Part shown: positions 39,688 through 50,768 of the stretch, in pieces | How the letters are laid out: each line of letters begins with the position of its first letter | Position numbering within the stretch: the stretch's first letter is position 1 | DNA from: Dermacentor variabilis | Taxonomy: Eukaryota; Arthropoda; Arachnida; Ixodida; Ixodidae | Direction: 5' to 3' | Assembly (NCBI RefSeq): GCF_050947875.1 | Contig: NC_134574.1 | Span: 102,829,469 to 102,893,468, forward strand | Length of the DNA stretch: 64,000 bases | Made by a program: the position numbers and the translations under genes | Notes under the pieces: model-generated | The model's input: the letters and a program-made list of their open reading frames with translations, nothing else | Told to the model about the DNA's origin: nothing | The model's database searches: none

Positions 39688-39844
39688 AGAAAACTAAATG
39701 AAACAATTAGTACACAAACTTATAACTCAAGTAATATGTCATTGATTTTACAAATGCAATTCTTCATGGCAAAAATAAAGGGGAACAGATTCTCAATGCG
39801 CAACTGTTTGGGCACTAGAGGGTCTGCGCCTTCCCACGTAACAA

Positions 39845-39878
39845 TATAAACGGGGCTTAGCACACCCTCCTTTCAGTA
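39845..39878 (+). promoter_or_regulatory. Candidate TATA plus initiator core promoter
   Basis: TATAAA at 39845-39850 lies 30 bp before the A of TCAGTA (39873-39878), the arthropod initiator spacing. No gene or element body is recognised downstream in the next kilobase; the transcript could be non-coding or belong to a lost element. Confidence 0.35.
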
Positions 39879-40222
39879 GACCCAGTTGTCGCGTGCTTCT
39901 GTTCCCTCTGTTGTCTCCGCCCGCTGGGCTCCTGTCCCACTTCCTTCATCGCAAACTAGCCATCAAAAAAAAAAAAAAGAGAGAGAGAACCTCGGGGCAA
40001 ACGTACATGTTTTAATGAAGTACTCATAAAGGTATTACTAGGACTTGAGAAAATTTTATAAATTAGTTCGCAGAGTTTGGAACAGTTTTGTGCACTCTGA
40101 CCACTACAAAAGACATTACGAAAAAAAAAAAAAGAAACTAAAAGAATTCGCACGAAGATATATGTGGTGTGTCCCAGCTATCATGCACCAAGTCTAAAAG
40201 TAAAATGGAAATGTGCGCGCAT

Positions 40223-40426
40223 GAAACCCTTGCATGTGAAACCAATTGTACGCTGTTTGCAGCAACAGGCAGCAGCCTCTCGTATTTAATATACCTAAAT
40301 AATAGTAATGATAATTTGCTAATTGAAACCCTTGCATGTGAAACAAATTGTACGCTGTTTGCAGCAACAGGCAGCAGCCTCTCGTATTTAATATACCTAA
40401 ATAATAGTAATGATAATTTGCTAATT
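40223..40426 (+). repeat. 102-bp direct tandem duplication
   Basis: Two copies, 40223-40324 and 40325-40426, differ at a single base (GAAACC against GAAACA near the start). The period is a multiple of three, so a frame open across the region repeats a 34-residue peptide, but no coding evidence exists. The upstream TGTGTCCCAGCTATCATGCA recalls the element at 47510-47710. Confidence 0.97.
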
Positions 40427-40954
40427 GATTTTCTTATTTTCGCGAACGATATGTCAACGCCCGCTGTTTGAGCCCCCTTCGAAAGTATCGGTCGTCTGCG
40501 GCACGCTCTTTTACATGACCATTTTTGGCGTGTAAAAAAAAATTAGAAAGCACATAACGATAATAATTACGCAGATCCCAGGCACTGTGGGAATCGGCGC
40601 AAGTGAAATTTTTATTGCCGTTAGCACTCATTGACGATATTTGGCGGTGCTTTTGACGGCATGCGACAGTCGTAGTGTGATGTTAATGTTACCTTGCCGC
40701 TACCGCTTGCGCATGTCTACCTAAGTACACTGAACGCACAGCGAGATGTGTTTCTTTGAAACGTTGTGCGCCATAATCGGTAGTCTGCGTGTACGTCAGC
40801 ACTGTCATTTCCTCACGCGGCGCATTCCATGGTGGCTGAGAGAGAGAATCTTCTCATTGACCCAATTCGTGAGTACAAGGCAAACGCTGCAGGGAGACAG
40901 AAAACAAGCGGTTCACCAGATTAAGTGCCCGGGTGACTAATAATAATAATAATA

Positions 40955-41180
40955 TATGGGGTTTTACGTGCCAAAACCACTTTCTGATTATGAGGCACGC
41001 CGTAGTGGAGGACTCCGGAAATTTCGACCACCTGGGGTTCTTTAACGTGCACCTAAATCTAAGTACACGGGTGTTTTCGCATTTCGCCCCCATCGAAATG
41101 CGGCCGCCGCGGCCGGGATTCGATCCCGCGACCTCGTGCTCAGCAGTCTAACACCATAGCCACTGAGCAACCACGGCGGG
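40955..41180 (-). mobile_element. Ruka-type SINE, well preserved
   Basis: Plus-strand order is TATGGGGTTTTACGTGCCAA, body, GCGGCCGCCGCGGCCGGGAT with the inverse B box GATTCGATCCCGCGACC, and head ending AACCACGGCGGG. A (TAA)n run at 40938-40954 lies at its 3' side. Confidence 0.92.
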
Positions 41181-42010
41181 TACCCGGGTGACTACTCTGC
41201 ACAAGTGGGATGGGGTCCGGGCAGAAAAGATGAGAAAACAATGCAAGATAACAGCAAAAGACCGCACCAGTTCGCACACGTTATAGTTCTTCGATCAGTC
41301 CCGTTTGTTTTCAAAAAGCACACTAGCGCTTTTAAAGCAGTTGCAGTGTGAGCAGTTAAAGCAGGCTGGCACCGCGCAGGTTCGGAGAGTGATCCCAGAC
41401 GTTATGTTTAACCGTCGCGCTTAATATTCATGTCGAGGCAGGTGCTGCAAAACATTTCTGTGCGCTTTGAAAACAACGACACTCGCACGGAGGGTGCGCT
41501 GTCGTCACTTTGCACCCACAGTTTTCAACATCGTGGACTTGTGGTCTTTCCGGCGAGGCAGGAGTGTATGTATACGCACTAGTAAACAGTAAACATCGAG
41601 GTCGCGCCTATGGAAACTGCTGGCGGTGCTGTTTGTGACCAGAACGCTCAAATTGTGTTCCGAATTATACGTGACGTGTCTTAATAAGTTTAATTTCTGT
41701 GTTTTTTATGCCGAGCGGTGATTGCGGGTGCATTGCGAGCGCGGCGTCATTCTGCTATGCCATTTTAGTTGCCTTGGAGAACGGTTATTCGAGCGACAGA
41801 GCTCTGCTATACTCCAGGTGCAAACCCAGAAAACGCCTGGTTCCGTAACTCGTGACTTTCAAGCTCAGACAAGGCCAAACTGGGACTTGGCCTGTCCCTA
41901 CCGGCGACTGCTGCGCACGCCGCCTGGGTGCCACAACTTGAAAGCGATCTTGCGATGTGTACAGAGGGCGCCGAGTGCTGATAGCTTCGTGTGCGTTGCG
42001 CTTTCGACGC
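41181..42010. other. Intergenic, upstream of the bZIP gene
   Basis: No coding exon recognised. This is the most likely place for proximal enhancers of the bZIP gene, but I cannot define sites. Confidence 0.4.
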
Positions 42011-42044
42011 TCAGTTCGCGTTGAAGCGAGACGCAGCGTGGTCA
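42011..42044 (+). promoter_or_regulatory. Candidate TATA-less core promoter of the bZIP gene (Inr + DPE)
   Basis: TCAGTT at 42011-42016 matches the arthropod initiator consensus TCAKTY, which puts +1 at A42013. GGTCA at 42040-42044 then falls exactly at +28 to +32 and fits the DPE consensus RGWYV. A second TCAGTT lies at 42042. Inr+DPE, TATA-less promoters are common in insect developmental genes. It lies 1.0 kb upstream of the bZIP start codon, on the same strand. Short motifs, so chance is possible. Confidence 0.4.
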
Positions 42045-42095
42045 GTTCACTCGATGCTGTCCAGAGTTATCACTTTTTCAATTAGTGTACTTAGA

Positions 42096-42980
42096 GTATG
42101 TGATACTTTTTTCTGTTATATATGTGTGTCGTGAATATGTCTATGTAGCATTTGATTTACCGAGAAGTTTAGTCATCCGCTTCTCTTCTTGCCGCCGGGC
42201 ACTTAATCAATCTGGTTTGTTTCGCTGTAGCATTGTTTTCTTCGTTTGCTGTCCGTGCTCTGCTAACAAGAAACGGGCGTGAAACAAAACGACATTTTCT
42301 TACGTAGCTTCATTCTGCAGATCGATGGCTGCTGTGGCAAAATAACGTGTTACTTCTAGAAGTCTGCGTCGAAGACGGCAGTTCGAAGGGCTGAAATCGC
42401 AATTGGTAACTGCCGACAAGAGCCATGGTCGCGCCAAAGGAAATAAAAGAAACAAAACGAAAGTCGCTCTTTCGGTCGGAAGGCGAAGCATCGATTGCGA
42501 TAGCAAATTAGTGGACAGCTATGCGAAGCAAGGATAATAGCTTTATCGGCCGTATAAACTTGTAAACATAGGTCCACTAACTAAAATTAACGAGCACGAT
42601 GTCTCGCACGCGCAAGCAAGCATCTGATTCGACGCATGACTGTGGGCATTGGCTGTCAAAACGCTGGCGTGAGGAAACGCGTTGGAAGCTCACGGGCTAG
42701 AATCAGTAAATTGCCAGATGCGCTGTAAAGTGATTGTTCAAATAGTTAATTAGTGATTATTTTTCATTAGTTCGACATGTGTTTCGATTTTTCGTTCATG
42801 TCCGCCTGTCTGACTAATGGTATACAGCTGAGGGACTAGAATTACGTTCTCTGCCTCAGGTGATCTTCAACAAATTCCGGACAACTTAGGAATGGTCACC
42901 CTGTATACTCTCGTTCAAAGATATCTATTGGCGCGATTCTAACGTTTCTTTTGTTTTTCTCATGCCATTTCTCGACGCAG
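42096..42980 (+). other. Candidate intron in the 5' UTR of the bZIP gene
   Basis: A possible donor GA|GTATGT occurs at 42096. A pyrimidine-rich tract from about 42944 (TTTCTTTTGTTTTTCTCATG) leads to CGACGCAG, placing an acceptor AG at 42979-42980. The acceptor side looks better than the donor. The exon from 42981 would carry 36 bp of 5' UTR before the ATG at 43017. The donor choice is a guess. Confidence 0.35.
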
Positions 42981-43016
42981 CACTACCTTCACGCACGAGG
43001 CCTTGTATATCACCCC

Positions 43017-44435
43017 ATGGACCGTCAACACCAGCAGGAGGCGCGGCACCCCGTCCGCACAAGCCCGTCGACCGACGTGGACCCTCGGTCCCCGAATGCC
43101 AGCCGCTCGCCCGACCGCAACTTGTGCGGCCACCCCGCTCGCGGCAGCGCCGGCGGAGTCCGCGATCCGCCGCTCGAACAGCCGCTGGACTTCTCCCTCA
43201 AGAGCGCAGCGGCGTCCTCCTGTTCCTCGCCGTTGTCTTCCGAAGGCGACCGGAGGCCGTCCCCGGACTACGTGGCTCTGGGCGCCGCCTGCTCGTACCC
43301 CGAGGCGTCGAACCCGCTGCCGTGCCCGGAGTCCCACCAGTGCAACCCGTTGCTGTTGATCCCGGGCACGGCGACGAACACGTCCACCTCGACGTCACCG
43401 CCGGCCCCGTTCCAGAACGGATACGCGAACGGCTACGCCGGGGCGAGTGGCCCGTTGCAGGGCCTGCAGAACTTCTCGCTTATGACGTCTCTGCGGTCGC
43501 CTCCCAGGAGCAACCTGTCGGTCTCCCCGGCGCCTCCGCTCGTCAGACCACCGCCGCAGCAGCCGGCGTTCCCGTCGCTGCGGTCGCCTCCGTCGGTCAA
43601 CGCGCCTACTAGCCCGCAGCCGAGTGTCCCGTCACAGACGAGCAAGCGCGTGCGGCCTTTCAAGGCGTACAAGCCCGTAAACCTGTACCCCATGGGTCTG
43701 TACGGCGTTTCCAACCAGTTCATTCCTGCGGTCCCGGCTGCCACGGCGGGCTTCCGGGGGGCCGATCCGGAGATCGCGGCGTATTGCAAGCGCTTTCTGT
43801 GGGCCGTGCACGCGAACGGACGCCAGGAACGACAACACCGGAGGTCGAGGACGGCGGGCTCGGCCTCTGCCGCCGCCGGCTCTGCGCGCCAGCTGTCCTC
43901 GACGTCGCCACCGCCACTGAGCAACGGCGCCGCGACGACGTGCCGCGCGGACAGCGGTGAAGAAGGCCCGACGTCCCCGGAGAACAGCAACTCGTCCGTT
44001 TTGGCCGTCACCAATGGCGACGCATCTACCAGCGGGCCCGTGACCAACGGCGGAACTACCACGAACGGAGGTGCGCCCACCGCCAATGGAGGCGGCGTCG
44101 TCGCCGCAAACGGTGGCCAACCGAACGGCGCTCCCTCTGCCGCCAACGGCGGCGGCCCCGTCCGCAACGGGCGACGACGATCCCGCCTGCCCGATTCCCA
44201 GAAGGACGAAGCGTACTGGCAACGCCGCCGCAAGAACAACGAGGCCGCCAAGAGGTCCCGGGACGCGCGCAGGGCCAAGGAGGACGAGATCGCCATACGG
44301 TGCACCTTGCTGCAAAATGAGAACACGCATCTCCAGTGCGAGATCACCAGTCTCCAGAAGGAGATCGTCCGTCTCCACAGCGAGCTAAGCGTTCTGCGCA
44401 AAGCCACCATGTACGCGAACGCGTTCTCCCAGTAG
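43017..44435 (+). CDS. gt: bZIP transcription factor, Giant-like
   Basis: Predicted 472-residue nuclear DNA-binding protein, probably a repressor. The basic region at residues 396-428 has [20 protein letters not shown], with the invariant N407-x7-R415 pattern, followed by [11 protein letters not shown]. The zipper has leucines at 432, 439, 446, 453 and 460. The KED-EIAIR joint is closest to insect Giant; PAR/HLF, Pdp1 and vrille/NFIL3 proteins are the alternatives. QPLDFSLK at 55-62 fits a CtBP corepressor motif (PxDLSxK with F for L). An island at 211-230, [20 protein letters not shown], recalls the RPFKAY block of Giant proteins. Residues 333-384 are an Asn-Gly-rich linker, and the N-terminus is rich in Pro and Ser. 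The ATG at 43017 is the first in frame after a likely splice acceptor at 42979-42980; its context ends in ATGG. The frame continues upstream without a stop to 42951 but has no ATG there. GC-rich, uninterrupted and complete at the TAG. In insects Giant is a gap-type segmentation regulator; a role in this animal is inferred only. Confidence 0.9.
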   Translation: MDRQHQQEARHPVRTSPSTDVDPRSPNASRSPDRNLCGHPARGSAGGVRDPPLEQPLDFSLKSAAASSCSSPLSSEGDRRPSPDYVALGAACSYPEASNPLPCPESHQCNPLLLIPGTATNTSTSTSPPAPFQNGYANGYAGASGPLQGLQNFSLMTSLRSPPRSNLSVSPAPPLVRPPPQQPAFPSLRSPPSVNAPTSPQPSVPSQTSKRVRPFKAYKPVNLYPMGLYGVSNQFIPAVPAATAGFRGADPEIAAYCKRFLWAVHANGRQERQHRRSRTAGSASAAAGSARQLSSTSPPPLSNGAATTCRADSGEEGPTSPENSNSSVLAVTNGDASTSGPVTNGGTTTNGGAPTANGGGVVAANGGQPNGAPSAANGGGPVRNGRRRSRLPDSQKDEAYWQRRRKNNEAAKRSRDARRAKEDEIAIRCTLLQNENTHLQCEITSLQKEIVRLHSELSVLRKATMYANAFSQ

Positions 44436-45760
44436 CAGACGCGCCTGCACCGATTCCAGGCTGCACACGTACACGCCGCCGTAACACGTCCGGCCTGTGC
44501 TGGTCGGACGACATCGGGGCACGTCACTTCCGGCGGTGCGCGACCACCCAAGGAAACAGCTTGGACGACGCGCGAAAGATGCCGTGCCTTCGGACAAAGA
44601 CGCACTAAAACTCGGGGCTGCGCTCGGTTGCGGTGTTTACAGTGCACGTGTGTGAGTGCAGTGCTAGCTGACTTCGCTGCCGGCTAAATACGTGCTGCGA
44701 TAGTTTCTTTTACACTGCGAAACTTTCATCCCATCAGAGACTGTCCATTTCGAGCGCGACGATTGCCACGGTACTTGCTGGACTGCTAGGCTAAAAAGGA
44801 CTTCCTGCGTAGACGGGAAATGGCCGAGCATTGTGCATCCGTCCCAGGCAAGCTGTATTTATTTGCACCATTGCGACGATCACCGACTTCACATTGGTCA
44901 CGCTTTTGTAAACACGAGACTGTTAGCGTTTTATCAATGTGCTCATCTATTTTTCGCTTTTGGCACTGTCACCATCGTCTCACTGTATATAAGCCACATG
45001 GGCACGTGCTTATCATTGTACAGCTTGGCATGGAGCCTCTTTTAGGAAACTCGCAACCCGGGTCGTGAAACGAGACCTGCGGCCACTCCCAGCGTTATAC
45101 ATTCGAACGAACTTATAACGAAGCGCTTGCAGCCTCCGAAAAAAATTCGTTATACAGGCCAGTTCGTTGTAAAGGCGCTCGACCATACTCAGAGCTGGGC
45201 GGCAACGAGCAGTTGGGTGCGATGCCTGCGCGCATCGCGGCCTGTGCGTAAGCTTTGATTTTAATCTCAGCCTTTGCTTATGCGACAGTTCAAGTTAGCC
45301 TTGAAGACAACTTTAGCATAACGCGAGACGCACCCAGTCTGAGAGCAACGGGAGTACGAGGCCGCCGGCTTTTATTTTAGTGTCTCCATTTCGACCTTTT
45401 CTCGCCGGGCATACGTTGCATTGTACGTCCGGCCTGTTCCGAGTGCCTCCTTTCCGAGTGCAATAGCAGACGGCGTCAAAAAAATTGCGAGATGCATTTT
45501 TAGCGACAATGTCAAATTTCAGCCTCAGTCAGTAAAAAAAAAAAAAAAAGACTGTGCTACTTGTAAAGACATTGTCAATAGTGATACCGTATTTTGTACC
45601 GGGGTGAAGCCTCAATTTCAGTTCGCATGCCCTGATCACTCGGCGCTCTTGCATACATACCGCTAATATGTGAATGGCACTTCGCGAAACTTGTAAATAT
45701 TTCAAAAAAAATCACGTGAGCAGCATGCTTCTCAATAAATTTTCTCCACTTTAGATTCTC
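44436..45760 (+). other. Probable 3' UTR of the bZIP gene
   Basis: From the stop codon to just past AATAAA at 45734-45739 there is no other gene. Two words fit the Pumilio-binding consensus TGTANATA (44984-44991 and 45692-45699). A stretch at 45100-45180 with ATTCGTTATA and GTTCGTTGTAA words may be an inserted repeat. Confidence 0.5.
45734..45739 (+). terminator. Candidate poly(A) signal of the bZIP gene
   Basis: Canonical AATAAA, 1.3 kb after the stop codon, followed by TTTTCTCC and T-rich DNA. No closer canonical AATAAA was seen downstream of the stop. Confidence 0.5.
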
Positions 45761-46663
45761 TAGTGAGCGCAACCGGCAGATCGGCGGCATCCGTTTTTTA
45801 ATATAATGTTTGTAAACTTCGGGCTTTCATACTTTTACAATTTACAATTATTTTAAAGCACGTTATAAACGTCATAACAAAGCTAAAGTTAAACATGCTT
45901 CGTGACTCTTTCATTACCGCAATTACGGCACACCGTGAATGTACAGGGGAGTTTATTTATAATGCAAGACGGACGGTGCCGCACGTTAAAGGAACCTGAA
46001 CTGCCCACGTGTTTTCGGCTTCTTCACGCGGATTCTGAAGAAGTCAGGAGCAGTCTGGCAACATTGCAAATAGGCGGAGCTTCACCGAACCGGCGCCGCC
46101 GTCGCTGCAGTCGCTGCCGTCGCTCCCATGTGACCCGCCGGCAGTTCGGCGGCAGTTCGCAAGCGGTGACCAGTGCGGCGCGCCGGTGAGGTCTTCCGCG
46201 CATGTGTCTCCCGGTCAACACCTAACTTTAATTCCTTTCCCCTCTATTTTAGCTTGAGGCATTCACTTAGTTCTTTGCGAATGCGCGACTCGAATCGTAT
46301 TCGATTCCGCATGCTTGGACTCGGCAGTAACGCCCAGTTTCGTACTATACATACTAGAGGGAACTCCACGGCGCCGCAGTCGTCGAGTCACCAGGGGAAT
46401 GGTGGGACGCGCGTGGATTCGTCTGGTCTTCGTGCTTGTGGATTGGCACGTTCTTGCGGATTCGTTTATTACGCCATGTATGCGCCTTCATTATCGTAAA
46501 TTTTCAGATCAATCCATACTTTCATTAAGCGCAGAAGACAATGCGAACACGCACGATCGCTTGTCGAGGAGGCCGAATCGAAACCCGCAGCGTCTCGAGA
46601 CACTGCAGCTTGCCCCCTGGTAAATTCATAAAGGCGTTACATGTCGCTCGAGTCCCTGTCGCA
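45761..46663. other. Intergenic, no gene recognised
   Basis: Includes a GCC/CGT-rich run at 46090-46130. A faint SINE-like similarity at 45918-46020 (CACACCGTGAATGTACAGGG) is too weak to call. Confidence 0.45.
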
Positions 46664-46742
46664 CGAGTCCGTGGCCTGGTGATTTCAATGTCGGATGTCT
46701 GTGATACAGAAGTCCTGCGTTCGAATCCTCCCGTAGGACAAT
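46664..46742 (+). repeat. tRNA-like sequence, probable SINE head
   Basis: GAGTCCGTGGCCTGGTGATT contains an A-box-like word and TCCTGCGTTCGAATCCTCCC contains a perfect B box (GTTCGAATCC). The stems do not fold into a complete tRNA, and an AT-rich body follows, so it is a tRNA-derived repeat of another family rather than a gene. Confidence 0.5.
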
Positions 46743-47509
46743 TTTAACCATATTTATATATGTATCACGTAGTACAGTGTTGAAGGTGACGAGGTTACAA
46801 GGTCACGAAGTCGTTTGAAGCCAAAGAAGGGACGAAGTTTAGGCAAATCCATGTACTTCCCATAATTCCCCATGCTAGCTCAGCCGCGCCCTCATTGCCG
46901 CTCCCGTGGACGCTGCGGCAAGAGTTCCCTCTAATATTTATTGTATGAAACTCTATGGTAATACTATGTGGCTCGCGGTCTTCGGTTTGAGAACGAATTA
47001 CGGTAGCCTACTCCTGCCGACCTTGTGCTTGGAGCCTTTAATAAGACATCCAGAAATCGAGAGAAAAACAAAGACAGCTAAAATCTTGCGGATGGGGAGC
47101 AAGGCGCTCAACGCTGATGATGCCGTTTAAATGAGCTTGCGTTGTTGCGGCGATAGCTACTTGTGTGACCATGCGCTTGCGTTGTGGCGTACATCTAGTC
47201 CTTTGTCTCTAAATGCTCATAATCTACTGCACATACTTCAGGTGCAGATATTATCTACGCCTCGATGGCGCTCTATAGACATCATGTAGTGCACATTGCG
47301 TATTGCCTGTCGCCTTCTATGTCGGCGACAGCGATGGGAGCCTTAGTAGGCTCCGTCTTGTGCATCGGCCTAATGCAGATTAGAAGACGAAGCTCACTAG
47401 AGCTTACTAAAATTGCAGCGCGACTGGCCGCTCGAGGCACTTTGCGTGTATTCGCGGTCTTCTCTCACACTCGGAAAAACATTGGTGTAGCTCGTATTGG
47501 GCAACCGAA
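46743..47509. other. Intergenic, no gene seen
   Basis: Nothing recognised. Confidence 0.5.
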
Positions 47510-47710
47510 GGCTGTGTCGGAAGTGATTCTCTACAATTTTCTCATTGACACTTTTCATCTAATTGTGATATTTGAGAGGTTAATTAATTCACGTAATTAA
47601 ATAGACTGGAAAAATAATCTGAGAATCTCCTAGCGGTGGCAAACATTACGTTGGTTCTGTCCAGCTACGTGGCATTTGCATATCTTTCAGCTCTGGCTAA
47701 AGTTGGCTGG
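47510..47710 (-). mobile_element. MITE-like dispersed element
   Basis: Read in reverse it begins GGTGCCCCAGCCAACTTTAG and CCAGAGCTGAAAGATATGCA and runs through AATTAATTAACC-rich DNA to GAAAATTGTAGAGAATC. This GTGTCCCAGCTAACTTTAGC type of sequence is, from memory, a widespread repeat in tick DNA. Related words occur at 7900-8010 and 40169. Confidence 0.5.
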
Positions 47711-48639
47711 GGCACCCCGCATAGTATGTGTGCTTCGGTCAGTGTATACGATGCCAGCTGGCATCGGTAATTCCGTTAATTCTCCCGTAATTCCGGTAAT
47801 TCAGGAGATCAAAAGAAACGTGTCTGTACAGTCTGAACGAGAGGCCGCGCGATCTGCTTGCATTCCTTTTCTCTTTCTTTTTGTGTGTTTTATCGTGTAC
47901 CAGATTACCCCTCCCACTAATCGAGCTTACCTTACTGTGTGTACAGCTTTGAATTTATTGTGCATGCCTATCGGTATTTTATGTTCCTACTTTGTAAGTG
48001 AATTTTGTGACTGAACAGTGTATGTGTTTGTGCATGTTTAATTTTCTTTTGTCTCCTTCTCCCTACCCATATAGCTTTCATTTTATTTTCTGTGTTTGTG
48101 TTTGTATGTGTGTGTGTCGTGTTAGTCATCGACCGACATTGTGAGTGTTCAGCAATAAAAACATTATGAATGAAAGCTGGTCTGTTCGTTTGTTCCTGGG
48201 AGCAAGAAGGAAGATGCCATGGCGCTTTCGCTATAGCAATTGTTATAGCCCTAAAACAGGTATAGCAAAGACGTCTATACAGAAGCCGCGGCCCATTTGC
48301 GCATTTTCGCGAGGACAACGGAGAACAAAAACTAATTATTGCAACCAGTGACCGTGTTTCCCCGGTGTAATCGTAACAAAAAGACATTTATGCAGGTTTT
48401 CGTTTTCTTCTTCGAACTCTCTCAAAAGAGTTCGAAAGTTTCGAACTCAACACAGCTCTATTGTCTCCTGCCGTTATAGTATTTCTGTACCTCAGTGCTG
48501 GACCTAAAGGAAAACGAAAAGGGCAGTTAAACTGTGCAACCATTATAGAATACAAAGAAAGCCACTCATTCTCTGAAAAATAAAGCATTTGTTGTGATGG
48601 CCTTGTCCGGAGTACCGATCTATAATACGTGAATATCTT
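47711..48639. other. Intergenic, no gene recognised
   Basis: Short repeats of GTAATTCCG at 47768-47805. No coding evidence. Confidence 0.5.
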
Positions 48640-48995
48640 GGGAAATCGCTACAGGGATTCCACAGCTGCCCTGGCTCTCCACATAAGTAGAAAACTTATC
48701 AAGAAAGGGGTATATGGCAAGGAGACAAAATCTCTACAATGCTATTAACTGCATGCTTACAAATATTCAAGCTGGGAAGGCTTAGGTGTAAGTATCGGAT
48801 TGCAGATGGCACTGTCCTCTTCAGCAACGCCGGGAATGAATTGCAACAAATGATTGAGGAATTGAACCGAGGAAGTGTAAGAGTGGGGTTTAAGATTAAT
48901 GTGCAGGTAATGTTCAATAACCTGGCAAGGGAACAAGAATTAGTGGTGTCTCTGTATTACCAGCATAAAATGGTAAATCTGCTCACTATCTGATC
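48640..48995 (+). pseudogene. RTE-like reverse transcriptase fragment
   Basis: First part reads RDSTAALALHISRKLIKKGV, like the segment before the RT GVRQGD motif, then shifts frame. The part at 48739-48990 has IADGTVLFSNAGNELQQMIE then ELNRGSVRVGFKINVQVMFN, which matches the FADD-box segment of RTE-type non-LTR retrotransposons. The catalytic YADD/FADD is changed to IADG, so the copy is dead. No endonuclease domain is present nearby. Confidence 0.75.
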
Positions 48996-50229
48996 GCTTG
49001 TAGCAGGGACTAATACATATGCTCATGTACGGCCAATCTAATTAAGGCAACTACGAAACATCTAAGCGGCAGGCCCTATCAGATGTTTGTGATACACCCT
49101 CATTGTTCTCACGCATTTCAAGTCTAGTAGGCTTGAAATCACTATATGTCTACGCTAGCCTTCTTGCATGAGGCCGATGGCGCTGCTGAACACAGCGATC
49201 ACTGTGGTTGATGAACCAGCATGATACATATATAAGATATGCGCTTCGGCATTGCCTTTCTGCCCTGTAAAGTCGTAATATATGAGAGGGATCGCATAAA
49301 GAGAATGCGATGGCTATTTTTGAGGACAAAATTTCCATAATACGTGTGAGTGCGTTGTCGAAAACGCAACGAACACAACAGAAAAAAAAATTCGGTTATC
49401 ATTTTCTTTCTCGAAAAAGAAAGAGAAAACGGGCCAGCGCCGCAGTACGAGCTCGCATAGTCACGCCGCACAACGTTTATAGATATATAAACGTTGATGC
49501 CGCATGCTTGGACCATGCGCTATATAGAACAAATATATCTGCAACGCAGCACCTGCCACCGCTTAGGATGCTCGCACAATTCGTAAACGGTCGCTTTGCT
49601 GGACACGTATGCTTCGCGCTGTAAGGTATACCGTTTTTACTAACCAAAAGTATTTTATTCATGAGTAGAAGCCTCATCCAGTATAGTAACGCAATGTAAT
49701 CTGCAGCTAACAATTTGAACGCTTCTCAATGTATAACAGCACATGCTCATATCCTAGCAGAATGGTGCGCACGTTGTTACGATCGTCGCGTATGTTTCAT
49801 GGCTCCTAGAGCACTTCTGAGAACCAAGGAATTGACATTCGTGAACGGGACATTCAGAAACACACCGCCGATCTCCGAGGCTGATTGTAGGCTCAAACAT
49901 GCGCGCGCACATCGCGCTGCGGGCTCCGTCGGCACCAGCGCCAGCAGAAACTCCGGCCATGCCGACTTAAGCCACTTCAGCACGTCTCGCAGAACCATTT
50001 TCCACGGTGAAGACGCCACGTCGCAGTAAGTAGACCGCACGAGCGCGAAAACAAACTCCAGAAACCACCGCCGAGCATATATACCTGCAATGAAAGACGG
50101 AGCGCTCGCCCAAGCCAGCATGCCGACTGCCCATAGATGGCGCCACTGCGTAGCAATATGGTAGGTCAGTGGGTCGCCTCGCATTGGGCGCTCACGGGAA
50201 GACCACAAATGAAGCTGTGCGTGGTGGTA
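48996..50229. other. Intergenic, no gene recognised
   Basis: Frames at 49.7-50.2 kb on both strands lack domains. Confidence 0.5.
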
Positions 50230-50755
50230 TGGGTTGGATTAGTTTTGAAGTGAGGGGAGCTCGCATTCAAATTGAGTATGAAGAACGGCTGAGGAATATA
50301 TGGCAGAAAGTAAATAAGCTGGGAGAGTGTTCAGGTATCTGTACAGGAAAAACATCGATTCACAGTGGAGGAAAATAACTAGGAAGCTTACCAGCAAGTA
50401 TGCGGCCTGTAGGGTGGGCAACACAGTAACAAAGAAGGTCAAGTGGAAAGTCAGAGAGGCTGAAATAATCTCATGGGTGGCGGCAATGGAAAACAAACCT
50501 GCCATGAGTAACTACTTAAGAGGAAAAAACGAAATCAGGAAAGAAACAATTTATGATAACTCAAAGCGAAGCTCATTACTTTTTTAAGCGAGATCCGGAT
50601 GCCTTAGAACACGCACCTATAAAGCGAGATACAAGAAGGAAGAAGAAGCCTGTGTTTGCTTCGGTATAAAGCTAAGGAAACGGTGGATGATGTCTTATTA
50701 GAATGTGCAGACATCTGGCCAGCTTGGTGGCGCAACCCACCGCCCCGTTCCAATG
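50230..50755 (+). pseudogene. LINE ORF2 C-terminal remnant
   Basis: Frames give LRNIWQKVNKLGECSGIC-like and FRYLYRKNIDSQWRKITRKL, then KYAACRVGNTVTKKVKWKVR, and after a frameshift ARSGCLRTRTYKARYKKEEE with ACVCFG and a second shifted ETVDDVLLECADIWP. The order ARSG-LRTRTYKARY, CxxCG-like, EH/DDVxLEC is typical of tick LINE C-termini. At least two frameshifts. Confidence 0.7.
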
Positions 50756-50768
50756 GGGACGCTCATAA

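Noticed and set aside
42951..43016. Upstream extension of the bZIP frame
   Set aside because: It has no ATG, and it crosses a pyrimidine tract and a splice-acceptor-like CAG; the ATG at 43017 is the better start.
43433..44647. 404- and 248-residue frames antisense to the bZIP gene
   Set aside because: High GC content of the true gene leaves the complement open; no domain is visible, while the sense strand has a clear bZIP.
45918..46020. Another Ruka SINE copy
   Set aside because: Only a few short words match; too weak.
46664..46742. A functional tRNA gene
   Set aside because: Good B box, but the arms do not form a full cloverleaf and no acceptor stem closes.
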